A DNA stretch of 64,000 nucleotides from Strigops habroptila. Its lineage: Eukaryota; Chordata; Aves; Psittaciformes; Psittacidae. A model generated the notes under the pieces. The model saw nothing but the letters and a program-made list of their open reading frames with translations, made no database searches and was not told where the DNA came from. The stretch is from the NCBI RefSeq assembly GCF_004027225.2, contig NC_044282.2:53824593-53888592 (forward strand). The letters are read 5' to 3'. The position numbers and the translations under genes are program-made. Shown one piece after another: positions 36,550-47,882 of the stretch. Within the stretch, counting starts at the first letter, position 1, and each line of letters starts with the position of its first letter.

Positions 36550-36610
36550 CATGCAAACAGATTTCTTTAAAATTGTAGTTAAATTTTGCTACTTCCAGTG
36601 ATACTGAAGT

Positions 36611-36730
36611 CTGGGTTGGACAGGACTTTGAGCAACCTAGTCTAGTGGAAGATGTCTCTGTTCATGGCAGGGCATGGTGGAACTAGATGATCTTGAAGGT
36701 GATCTTCCAACCCAAACCATTCTATGATAA
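36611..36730 (+). mobile_element. CR1 3' end fragment
   Basis: CTGGGTTGGACAGGACTTTG, then GAACTAGATGATCTTGAAGG, ending CCAAACCATTCTATGATA: a + strand CR1 tail of the AACCATTCTATGA type, truncated to about 120 bases. Confidence 0.85.
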
Positions 36731-36753
36731 CTGCTAGATTCATTTTCTGACTC

Positions 36754-38010
36754 TATTGGGTTTGCATGGAAAGGGTTTTGATTTTGGGTTTTTTTTTTTT
36801 GGCGGGGGAAGGGGTTACAGGGGTGGCTTCTATGAGAAGCTGCCAGAAGCTTCCCCCAGTGCTAGCTGGCTCCAAGATGGAGCGCAGCAGTGACGGTGGT
36901 AGCACATGTAGGATAATGAATTTAAGAAGGGAAAAAACTCTGCAACTTCAGTAGGAGAGAGGCATGAGAATATGTGAGACCAACAGCCCTGCAGACACCC
37001 ACCTCAGTGCAGAAGGGGAGGAGGTGCTCCAGGTGCTGGAACAGAGATTCAATCCCCTGCAGCTTGTGGCGCAGACCATGGTGAGGCAGACTGTTCCCCT
37101 GCAGTCCATGGAGGTCCACAGTGAAGCAGATCTCCACGTGCAGCCCATGGAGGACCCCATGCTGGAGCAGGGGGATGCCCGAAGGAGGCCGTGACCCCGT
37201 GGGAAGCTGGTGCTGGAGCAGGCTCGTGGCAGGGCCTGTGGCCCCATGGAGAGAGGAGCCCACACTGGAGCAGGTTTGCTGCAGGACTGGTGATCCCACA
37301 GGGGACCCGCACTGGAGCAGTCTGTTCCTGAAGGATGCACCCCATGGAAGGGACCCACACTGGAGCAGCCTGTTCCTGAAGGACTGCACCCATGGAAGGG
37401 ACCCACGCTGGAGCGGTCTGTTCCTGAAGGACTGCATCCCATAGAAAGGACCCATGCTGGAGCAGCCTGTTCCTGAAAGGCTGCACCAGTGGAAGGGGCC
37501 CATGCTGGAGCATTCGGTGAAGAACTGCAACCCGTGGGAAGGACTCATATTGAAGTTCATGGAGGACTGTCTCCTGTGGAGGGACTCCGTGCTGGAGCAG
37601 GGGAAGAGTGTGAGGAGTGCTCTGCTGAGGAGGAACAAGTGGCAGAGTCAGCGTGTGATGAACTGGCCACAATCCCCATTTCACATCCCCCTGCACTGCT
37701 GGGGAGAGGAGATAGAGAAATTGGAAGTGAAGTTGAGCCCAAGCAGAGGGGAGCAGTGGAGGGAAGGTGCTTTCAGATTCAGTTTTATTTCTCATTATCC
37801 TACTCTGTTCTGATTGCTAAGAAATGAAATTAATTTTTGCCAAGTTGAGTCTGGTTTGCCCATGTCAGTAATTGGTGAGTGGTCTCTCCCTGTCCTTATC
37901 ATGACGCATGAGCCTTTTGCTGTATTTTCCCTCCCCTGTCTGGCTGAGGAGGGGAGTGATAGAGCCATTTTGGTGGGCACCTGGCTCCAGCCAGGGTCAA
38001 CCCCACCACA
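36754..38010 (+). mobile_element. LTR-like repeat element of 1.26 kb with internal minisatellite
   Basis: It begins TATTGGGTTTGCATGG and ends GGTCAACCCCACCACA. I recognise this as a repeat widespread in neoavian genomes, probably a long LTR. Its middle holds a 48-bp tandem repeat. Near 37820 a decayed AATAAATTAAATTAA-like stretch suggests a former poly(A) region in + orientation. Long open frames occur on both strands but reflect the repeat. The bases next to the two ends (CTGACTC and CTGAGTT) are only partly alike, so no target-site duplication is claimed. Confidence 0.65.
37303..37495 (+). repeat. 48-bp minisatellite inside the LTR-like element
   Basis: Four tandem units, each starting GGACCC and containing CTGGAGCAG and CTGTTCCTGAAGG, start at 37303, 37351, 37399 and 37448, with a partial fifth from 37496. 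The periods are 48, 48, 49 and 48 bases. Confidence 0.85.
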
Positions 38011-38050
38011 CTGAGTTTTGTTCTTTGATGTACTGTCGTCTTCCTCTAAT

Positions 38051-39712
38051 TAGAATCATAGAATCATAGAATAGTAAGGGTTGGAAAGGACCTTAAGATC
38101 ATCTAGTTCCAACCCCCCTGCCATGGGCAGGGACACCTTGCACTAAACCATGTCACCCAAGGCTCTGTTAACCTGGCCTTGAACACCGCCAGGGATGGAG
38201 CATTCACAATTTCCTTGGGCAACCCATTCCAGTGCTTCACCACCCTCACTGTAAAGAACTTCTTCCTTATATCTAATCTAAACTTCCCCTGTTTAAGTTT
38301 GACGCCATTACCCCTTGTCCTACCACTACAGTCCCTAAGGAAGAGTCCCTCCCCAGCATCCTTATAGGCCCCCTTCAGATACTGGAAGGCTGCTATGAGG
38401 TCTCCACGCAGCCTTCTCTTCTCCAGGCTGAACAGCCCCAACTTTCTCAGCCTGTCTTCATATGGCAGGTGCTCCAGCCCTCTTATCATCCTCATGGCCC
38501 TTCTCTGGACTCGCTCCAACAGCTCCATGTCCTTTTTATGTTGAGGACACCAGAACTGTACACAGTACTCCAAGTGAGGTCTCACGAGAGCAGAGTAGAG
38601 GGGCAGGATCACCTCCTTTGACCTGCTGGTCATGCTTCTTTTGATGCAGCCCAGGATACAGTTGGCTTTCTGGGCTGCAAGCGCACGCTGCCGGCTCATG
38701 TTAAGCTTCTCGTCACCCAACACCCCTAAGTCCTTCTCTGCAGGGCTGCTCTGAATCTCTTCTCTGCCCAACCTGTAGCAGTGCCTGGGATTGTCCCAAC
38801 CCAGGTGTAGGACCTTACACTTGGCTTGGTTAAACTTCATAAGGTTGGCATTGGCCCACCTCACAAGCGTGTCCAGGTTCCTCTGGATGGCATTCCTTCC
38901 CTCCAGCATATCAACCGAACCAAACAGCTTGGTGTCGTCGGCAAACTTGCTGAGGGTGCACTCAATCCCACTGTCCATGTCGCTGACAAAGATGTTGAAC
39001 AGGACCGGTCCCAACACCAGTCCCTGAGGGACACCACTCGTTACTGTTTTCCAACTGGACATCGCGCCGTTTACCACAACTTTTTGCATGTGGCTGTCGG
39101 GCCAGTTCTTTATCCACTGAGTGGTCCATCTGTCAAATTGATGTCTCTCCAATTTGGAGACAAGGATGTCATGCGGGACAGTGTCGAACGCTTTGCACAA
39201 GTCCAGGTAGATGACGTCAACTGCTCTGCCCCTGTCCATCAGTTCCGTGGCTCCATCATAGAAGGCCACCAAATTGGTCAGGCAGGATTTCCCATTACTG
39301 AAGCCATGTTGGCTGTCACCAACCACCTCGTTGTTTTTCATGTGCCTGAGCATGTTTTCCAGGAGAAACTGTTCCAAGATTTTGCCAGGCACAGAGGTGA
39401 GACTGACTGGTCTATGTTTCCCCGGGTCTTCCACCTTCCCCTTCTTGAAAATGGGGGTTATATTACCCTTCTTCCAGTCATCCGGAACTTCACCTGACTG
39501 CCAGGATTTTGCAAATATGATGGACAGTGGTTTAGCAACTTCATTCGCCAGCTCCTTCAGGACCCGCGGATGGATTTCATCAGGTCCCATGGACTTGTGC
39601 ACGTTCAGGTTCTTAAGATGGTCTTGAACCTGATCCTCTCCTACAATGGGCCTAAGGTCTTCATTCTCACAGTCCCTGCATCTGCTTTCCAAGACTTGGG
39701 CGTTGTGGTCTG
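38051..39712 (-). mobile_element. CR1 LINE, 5'-truncated (copy C)
   Basis: A minus-strand CR1 closely similar to copy B, starting with the octamer tail at 38051 and losing similarity near 39712. It lies 41 bases after the LTR-like element and repeats copy B in the same orientation at a distance of 6.6 kb. Confidence 0.95.
38103..39692 (-). pseudogene. CR1 ORF2 fragment: reverse transcriptase (copy C)
   Basis: A 529-codon open frame covers the linker end and the whole reverse transcriptase. Motif A ([13 protein letters not shown]) and motif C (KFADDTKL, both catalytic aspartates) are intact; motif B reads [11 protein letters not shown]. The endonuclease is missing, so it cannot move on its own. 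The C-terminus ends in the alternative frame also seen in copy A rather than the usual ending of copy B. Confidence 0.88.
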
Positions 39713-39917
39713 ATAATTACCTTTCTTTTTTTCTTTAGCTTAGGTGTCCCATTCCTTATCACCAGCTCTGCTATGAAATTTTCAGTTTCTCACAGGAGAT
39801 ACTTAGTTTTTCATTTAGTATCACAGACTACCCTGTCAAGCCCTTCCCCACATTTTTCTCCACCTGCTTGGACTCCTTGGGAATTGTGTGTATCAAACTG
39901 AATATCAAGACACTGAC

Positions 39918-40027
39918 ACTTTTTTCTATTATCCACATCAGTCTTCTCTTTTTGCTTGAGACACAGAACAGATTTTGGAAAGGTATTACATTTTAATTTG
40001 AAGTTATCACATCATTCGGTATGGCCA
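39918..40027. repeat. Diverged duplicated segment, copy 1
   Basis: It shares CTATTATCCACATCA, TTTTTGCTTGAGA, GTATTACAT and CATCATTC, in the same order and spacing, with 41890-42010. It matches no transposon family that I recognise. Confidence 0.65.
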
Positions 40028-40122
40028 GTAGAGTGCTAATCTATGCAAAATCACAAACCGGGGAGGCACCTATGTATAGCATTGTATACTCAGTAGATTA
40101 GTGATAGTCCTTCTGCAGTCTC

Positions 40123-40142
40123 TTTTTTTTTTTTTTTTTTTT
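40123..40142. repeat. T20 homopolymer
   Basis: A run of 20 T, with no recognisable retroposed sequence beside it. Confidence 0.8.
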
Positions 40143-40256
40143 CCTATTTAACCATAACAACCAATTTGAAGCAGTGGCTTGACTAAGTAGGAGAGAGATA
40201 AAAATATTTTGTTTACCAGGTAGCAAGATGTTTCGATTTCACCCAAATATGATTGG

Positions 40257-40269
40257 CCACCAGGTGGAG
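40257..40269 (+). promoter_or_regulatory. CTCF-like motif
   Basis: CCACCAGGTGGAG matches the CTCF core (CCASYAGRKGGCR) except A at the position that is normally C. A single near-match of this kind is only suggestive. Confidence 0.2.
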
Positions 40270-41889
40270 ACTTTGCATTAACTTTTCCTAAACCGAAGCT
40301 ACAAAAGACAAAAGAAGATATCGGCATAAGAAGCCATTTGCAGAAAAATAAAATAATCCCATTTATTTTTTAGGTGGTCTTATAGATAATTCTCGCAATG
40401 AAAAGTTTCCCAAGCTGATCTGAGGAGGCTAAGTCTTATTTCTTTGAAAAAAAGAGAAGCATATAGTATAAGATTTAGCAACATAATGCTGCATTGTTTC
40501 ATGAAATGATGGAATTTGCTAAAGTTAAATGTGTTCTATCTGCCTGATTCTTCTTTTTAGTGGCAGAGAATTGACCAATCTCGAATTACTGTCATTTAAA
40601 ATGACCTAGTTATAAAAACTCTGTGGCCTTTAGAATCTGCAGCAGGTTTAAATAACATTTATCTTTGCATAGCATAGTTAATAGCAAAGACATAATTGCA
40701 TGCTTTTTTCTAAGTGGAAGGCTCTAAATGCAAATACTAATAGGCAGTGTCATATATAACAATCTGCAAATTTATGGAGGAAATTGGTTTTCCAGGCTAG
40801 CTATCTATTAATATGGAGGAGAAGAAGAATATTAAATTGGAGCTCCACCATCTTTCTTTCTATTTTTATGCAATGAAGAGGACACAGAAAGAGCTGAGGA
40901 CTCATTGCCCTGTAACTAATCTGGCTGCAGAATTTCAGTAGGAATGTAAAACCATTCTGTTTCTCTCTGATCAGCAGTAGTATTATTTTTCAGCTACAGA
41001 GTAGTTAGTTGTGAAAGGATAAGTGAGTACATGTGGGTGCTTAGTTGTAAGTGAATAAAGGGAATGAAAGGCTGGAACTGTGAATCAGATTAGTTTGTGC
41101 AGAAGCTTACCCCAAAAAATGAGGATGAGATGATCTTGGATAGATAAAAAAAAAAATCCATATAGACATAGTTTAAAAGGATGCATGTGAGAGTCTTGTG
41201 TGATAGAGCATTGAAAGCTGCAGGTGGGTGAGGAATGAGGCTGTAGTGGGAATGGGGAGCAGAGGGGTCTCATAGAGATTACAGCAGTATTCTGCACTCT
41301 AATGTGCCTAGTTTATTCCCTGTTTTTCATCCTGAAGGGCTTTGAGTAAAAGAAGGGATGCCAAACCTATTGCTTCTTCTGTTATATCCCCTCAGCAGAT
41401 AAATTTAAAAACTGTTCATTTTAAAACAAAGTGGAGTTAAGGCTCAAGCCAGGGCCAGTGACATCTGCCTTTGGCCTGGGGACAAATGCAGTATTTGTCT
41501 GTAGCAGTGAGAGGGAGTTGTAGAATGAAAGGAGGTGCTCTGGTAGAAAAATGGCAACTGTCAGTGTTTCAAAAGAAGGAAAAAGAAAGTTAAACAAATA
41601 AATAATAGAAAATCAGTTTTAAAGATCCCAAAGGACTTTTATGATCAAGTAATTAGGTTTCTAGTGCATGGTTATCTCGGCAGTTAAGAAGTTTGCAACA
41701 GATTTTTATTTGCTCTAGGTTTTGTATGAAACCTGCATTTACTTGTATCCAATGAGCTCTTCTGGGGTTACTACTGTGTCTAAATATGATGCTAGGTCAC
41801 ATTCATTCCTTGTGTGCTGTTGAAAAGAACTGGAGTGCCTTAGGCCAGGTAGGTCTGCATGGGCTTCAATTTTCAGTACAGGACTAAGG

Positions 41890-42010
41890 ACTTTTCTTCT
41901 CTATTATCCACATCAATCTTCTGATTTTTGCTTGAGATACCTTTCAAAAATTCTTTCTGTATTACATCTGAATTTAAACTTGTCACATGACATCATTCAT
42001 ACTGTATGGC
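41890..42010. repeat. Diverged duplicated segment, copy 2
   Basis: Direct-orientation partner of 39918-40027, about 2 kb away. It has small insertions relative to copy 1 (for example ATG within the CACATCATTC block). Confidence 0.65.
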
Positions 42011-45000
42011 TAATTGACCATTTGTTATTAGAAATGTTCATCTTCAGTTGTGAGTTTGCCTTTTTTAACTTCCAGCCACTGGTGGTCTTCAGTGCTTGGC
42101 AGTTTGGCTGTCTAAGGGGTTAGTTATGAATCATTAGAAAAATAACCAAAGACTTTTAAAATAAAACCAGAAGTAAGTAGTTAATGATAAAACCGTGGGC
42201 TTTAGTGCTGTTTGTAGGGTGATGTCTAATACTAAAGGCAGGTTCTCCTACAGTGGACCACTTGTCCAGTAAAACATAGTTCAATGTTGTTAGAAGGAAG
42301 AGAATCTAGCCCTTAAAATAAGATCTGAAAATTGCCTGATGTCCCTCATACTGTTGTATGTGAAGAGCAGTTCATTTGGTGCCAGCGTCAGCACAAAAAG
42401 CTAAGTGGAAGAAAGCTTGCACTCACATCTATAGGGTTCATCCTCTTATCTACATTAGAACTTCTATGATGATGCAATCCACAGTTCTTCAAGGTGCAGT
42501 TTTGACCCTATAATACTGAGATTTGATTTATGAAAGAGGAATGTTACATAATCTGCAGGTTTAAATGGGTAGCTTACTCTTTCCCTTTCTTTTTAAATTT
42601 ACGCAATTTTCTTCTGTGTGTTTCAGAGGAAAAGACTTTCAACAGATTCTTTAAAGGGCAGTCAGGTTGGTAGAGCTTATTTAATGATTGGACAGTATTC
42701 TTAAGCCAAAGAAGAGCATTAATTGCAGAAAAATATTAAACCCCTTATTGAGATTATTTTTTTTTAAATACAGCTTTTGAGATTTGTTGAAATAAATCAG
42801 AGTAACATAGACTGTCGTGGACATTATTTGCATTTGATGAATGCATGTGCTGGCCTAAGCTGCTGAACTATTGAGGCTGAAGATTTCCACCATTGTCCTT
42901 GTTCCTGTAGATATCATAGAGGAGAAGATTAAGAGCATTATAACTTTAACATAAAACTCAGAAATAATATAATGGGAAAAGATAGTCTACCTACAACAAA
43001 AGACAAATTTGCATACACTTACTTTTATCCAAACATTTGACCTCCAGCTTAGACGACTTAAAAAGGAGGAAGAAAAACCTGTAACCTTTTGTCTTGGTAC
43101 AGTAATCTGAAAGTTAACACACTGGGAAAAATTTCTCACTAACTCTCAGCTGGTTATGCCAATTATTTATTTTCTTAAATTAAAATTTGCATTTCTCATA
43201 CCACTCCTGTGATGACTATCCTGTTGGAAAGTAACATTTTGCATTTATTCAGCAGTCTTAATCCAAAGATCTAGAAATTGCTTTTCTGATGTATCAGTCT
43301 TGTTTGAACTGTTTGAACTGTCTTCAGAGCTCTTGACAGCTCTGTCTCTGGTTGTATCTTGGATTCTGTGTTCTGTCAAGTCCCCTTGACCTGGCTCTTT
43401 AAAATTTCCAGAAGTTCAAACACTAGTTTTGCTGGTAGCATCCTCGTAGTAGTTTATGATTTTATCACGCCGTGCTTCAGGAAAAGAAAATTTCTCTTTT
43501 CTGCATTCACTAGACCACTCACACTCAAAGACTTACGATTTCAATTTTTGTCATATATGCTAGAACTGAATCTATAGCAACATAAAGTAAACTAAAGGAG
43601 AGGGAATTCTTAAATCTGAATCCTTCTCAAAGTATAGACATCGGCCATTTCAAGTTGATTAGAATTTACCTTTCTCTTGTTGTGATGAATTGTCCAGCAC
43701 TGAATGAATACGGAATTGGAGGCTGTGGAAATCGCTTTCAGCTGTGCAGATCTTGCCACTGGCTGGTTAGAGGCACCTAAGGAGAAAGGGGGGTTGAAGG
43801 CATCATTTTTTGTACATTTATTGTCTTCAGTATAATTAATTTAAAGAAAAGTTTCAGTTGATGCTACTTTATTAAATTTATATTTAAATTTTTGTATTCC
43901 AATAATGGTACTGTTCAATTCAAGGAGAATTGTATTAAGTTTGGGAGATTCTGCAGGAGTCTAGCTAAAAGTACTCACATGACAACTTCCCAGACATCCT
44001 CCCTACCTACAAAATTGGATCTGCAGGGATTTGAATGTGCTCACCGCAATTCAATCTCTCTTTATTTGAATCCATTATGTATTTTATACTTTTGTTCTGA
44101 CAAAACAATCAAACAGAATAGGAATGACACATTTAGTGTTTAAGGCAGTATAAAAAAGTGAGATGGTCTGGTTACTACATAATTTTAATAAAGGACAGCA
44201 TTGCTTAGTTTTATTTTACAGTCTCCTGAACAATAACAGCAGTAGCTTCTCCACTGTTTTCATTTTTAGTGAAAGCAAGTGTTCTGGAGAATAAAATGGG
44301 GAAAACATCAGAAGTATTGAATAATTATGCTAATATTTGAAACAATGATTTGCAAGTCACTGTTGTATAAGAAATGCTTCCTTCTTTTTCTGATTTTTTT
44401 TTTTTTCTAATATGAAACATCTATCAAGTAAACAGGAAAGGAGACCTGCCTTTTTCTGAGTAGTTTCATTTCCAGTGTTTCTTCCGCGTCCCCTCAAAGG
44501 TCAGACTCAATAAACAGCTGTGCACTATGTGTGAATAAAATCAATGTTGCAGAACCGCATAGCAGACCAACAAATAAGGGTTTTAATTCTTTTCTCTTTG
44601 AATGTAACTGGGACACTTACGGGTTTAACTTTTCCCATTCCAGTATTTACTCTCGGTGCTTCCACCAAGGAAGAATTCAAAACAAGAAACAGCTGGAGCC
44701 TTTTCTTTACACTTCACCTGCTAGTCACATCAATAACCTTTCAAAACAAAAATGTGCTGGCAACTCGCACACAATTTTCACTGTGCCCACTTTTGTGCGG
44801 AGAACAAAAATAACTTCATCATCTCACTTGGGGTAATAAGTATTAGAAATCTGCATGACACCATTTTCTGGGAAGGCTCTTATTTCCTATATTACAGGGC
44901 AAAAATGACTTGCACATAAAGAATATTCTGATCTATATTTACAAAGATGCACATATAGGATTCATTTGTGTGCATATTTTTTTTTCTTCTTGGATTGTAA

Positions 45001-47799
45001 AGAACAAGATACACCTGATATTAGGTGTGAGATGTGAACAACAGCATCTATGCATGCAAAGGGTGTTTTGTGTGTGATTTTCATAGAATTTTGTTCTTCC
45101 TCAATGGATGCAAGACACTTCTTGACCACCCCAAAGAGCTTGGCTGGAAAGAATGCTTGGCTGCATCACACTTGGTTGAGCAGGCTACTTCTGGGTGGTA
45201 AGGATTGCCCATCTACATTAGTTGTTTATAGAAGTGCCTTTGGGTAATGGAGTTGCAGAGAGGGGGACAGTGGTAGATGCTCACATTGTGCATGTGTCTG
45301 TGCCAGGGATAGCTACAGCATGTTACAAAGCTTTTGGTTATTCTGTCTAGTAGCCTCAAAGATGGCCAGGGGTTCTTGCAAGCACCCAGAAGATCTTCAG
45401 CTGCCTGTTTGGGCTTCTTGAGTGACCACAAATGTATTCTTTTTATAAAGACACTGTGTATGTTTTGGGATGGTTCTTAGAGGGCCACCAGTTTTCATGC
45501 AGCTTGTGATAGCATTCAGTGTGAGTGTATCCCACATGGTCTGCAGTGAGCAGTCATGGAAAAATGTGAGGATAGCAGAAAAGCTTGGTCTGTGTAAATT
45601 TTTGTTAGCAGAGAGTAATATAGCCAATATAAAAAATATTGGAGATATAATCAGTTTATATAGGTCTCTACATTGCTTCCCAGGTAATTGACTGAGGAAG
45701 CTTTACTAATGGGGGCAAGGACACAGAGATGGATGGGCAATGGAGTGTTGCAAATCCTCTCAGATTTACTTTGGGAGGTTTCAGAGTTTCAGAGCAGATT
45801 CCATATATCATTCTGTGCCAGGCTAGCCTGCAAACATGGACTGAATGACTCTTCCTTGATCATCAAATTAATCTTACGGCTGCTTTAAGTCATCCAAAGA
45901 AATGGGAACATTTTTACGCTGATCTTACTGATATCCTCATAATGGCACAAGCAGTTTTCCTCCTGGTCCTATAAGCTCTAATGTAACTAGAAGCAAGACT
46001 TTTTTCAAGGTCCTTGGAAGCTTTTCAGGGTTTTTCTGCAAATAAAACAGTATTGCTTTCTTTACACACATGTCTAAGTAGTCTCCATGTTGATTTCTCT
46101 ATTGCCTGTCTCAGAATTGGGATAATGGTGGTTTCACATTTCATGGTTAAGATTTCTAAGTGGAACATATTCATGTTTTCATACGTTTTATGATGTATGA
46201 TACAATGTTACATGTCATACACATAAATTGTAAAATAGGAAAGGTGAGTCATTCTGTGACATAAGATAGTTTTGAAAACTAAGCTGCAAGACAGTGTTCT
46301 GACTTGCAGTAGGGATCTTGATTTGGGTGAGGTAGAGGGAAAGAAAGGAACAGAGCCACAGCCTAGCCATTCAAGTATTGATTTAAACTTGCCGCTGGGA
46401 TAAAGTCATGGCTTCATATAAGGAAATACCTATCTTTTGCTTGCTCAAATTAGAAATCTCTCATGAGTTTTGATCTCAGGAATTTCAGGATTTCTCTCAG
46501 GGTGATATACTTGGAGAAATACAGAAGAACTTCACTGACAACTGAGCAAACCACAGATTGTTTCTTTTGGTTCACATTAAAAAAAAATAAAATGAGACAC
46601 AAGTAAATAGACAAATGGGGCACTAGTAATACCCATAATGGTCCAGTCAGTGCACATAACTGACATCTTTCTCATAGTACTATGCATTGTATATGTAAAT
46701 TACACTTATGTAACTTGAATGGAAGTTGGTTAAGCCAGCTATGAGGACTTTCATCTCTCCAAAATGTGCACATTCAAAAGTTACCTGGTAAGCCAGTGGT
46801 GACAAACAGGCACATCTAAGGAAATACTTCATCTCGTGGAACAGTTCTCCTGGAAGGTGATTTAACTATCCTGCTTTTCTGTGTGGGCTACAGGGGTAGC
46901 CTAGAGACATAAAACTGACTTTTAGATGCCTTAAATTAGGGTAATTGTATCCTATCTCTAGCCCTGAGTTACACATGAAAATTTGTTAGTTGCTGTCCAG
47001 CTCTAAAAGGCTCCACAGTCAGTGCAGGCTATGAAGGCTACTCTTCAGAAGTAGCTTTGCATTAAGAGCCTAAGATGAAATCCAAATCATCATGCTAAAT
47101 TCAAGCATCTGATTTTTAGGTGTTAGCATGCCTTAGGTTGCTTGAGTCTGACCTCCAGCCTTTATCAGTGAAAAAATGATGTCCAATTTTATTCATTTAT
47201 CTATTTAATCCAAACTGGTAATTAGTTTCCTTGTAGCTTGAGCCTTGGAGGAGGCAAGCACTTTCATGTGAATTGTCAGTGGATTACGATAAAGTAGAAG
47301 GACTCTCACTGCTAGATCTGTCTGCTGACTAACAGCGTATGCTCAGGGACAGTTTCTTCTGCACATTGACAGTTTGACAGACATGATTTTTTTTCTCAAT
47401 CCTTAGAAGAAATAAAAAGATTTCTCAAACTTGTTAAAGATGCTGATTCCCGAAGCTCTGTTTTGTGAGTTTTTTATTAAAAAGTTCCAGTGTCACTGCA
47501 TCCAGACTTATGCCCTCTCAGTTGATAGTCATGGGGAATATTTGCAAGACTGACTGCACAGTGACCTCAGGCTTCCAGCAACAGCAAAAATGCCTCAGGG
47601 AAAATCTAGGGATTTATCATAATGCTGTTTGTTTACAGGAATTTTCAGGTACAACAGACACGGACAAGTACTGTACCACACAGCTTAAACAGTAAAGAGT
47701 TTAACAACAACAATACGGAAAGACAGGCAGTCCAGTATGTACATTATGTACAAAATTTCTCTCTTCTGGACAATGTTTAGAGTTTCCTAGAGCTCTTTT

Positions 47800-47882
47800 C
47801 CTTGTCCCTGCCCATGGCAAGGGGTGTGGAAATACATGATCTTAAGGTCCTTTCCAACCCAAACCATTCTATGATTCTGTGA
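47800..47882 (+). mobile_element. CR1 3' end fragment
   Basis: GTCCCTGCCCATGGCAAGG, then ATCTTAAGGTCCTTTCCAAC, ending ACCATTCTATGATTCTGTGA: a + strand CR1 tail of about 80 bases. Confidence 0.85.

Larger units (their letters stand above)
39713..47799. other. Gene-desert-like intergenic DNA
   Basis: About 8 kb with no recognisable gene. It contains a diverged duplicated segment (39918-40027 and 41890-42010), a T20 run at 40123-40142 and a CTCF-like motif at 40257. The open frames are short and not recognised. Confidence 0.5.

Noticed and set aside
37049..37795. Minus-strand frames of 248, 238 and 164 codons
   Set aside because: They overlap each other and the 48-bp minisatellite of an LTR-like repeat. 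The peptides are repetitive and differ by frame, so no one frame is favoured.
35958..38010. Possible full-length endogenous retrovirus between the two LTR-type elements
   Set aside because: The two elements are different families in opposite orientation, and the gap holds only a CR1 tail. No gag, pol or env sequence is present.
38826..39497. A 223-codon frame on the + strand, also present at 32229-32900 and partly at 2567-3082
   Set aside because: It lies antisense to the CR1 reverse transcriptase at the same place in each copy. It is open because of the codon composition of the sense frame and shows no feature of an independent protein.
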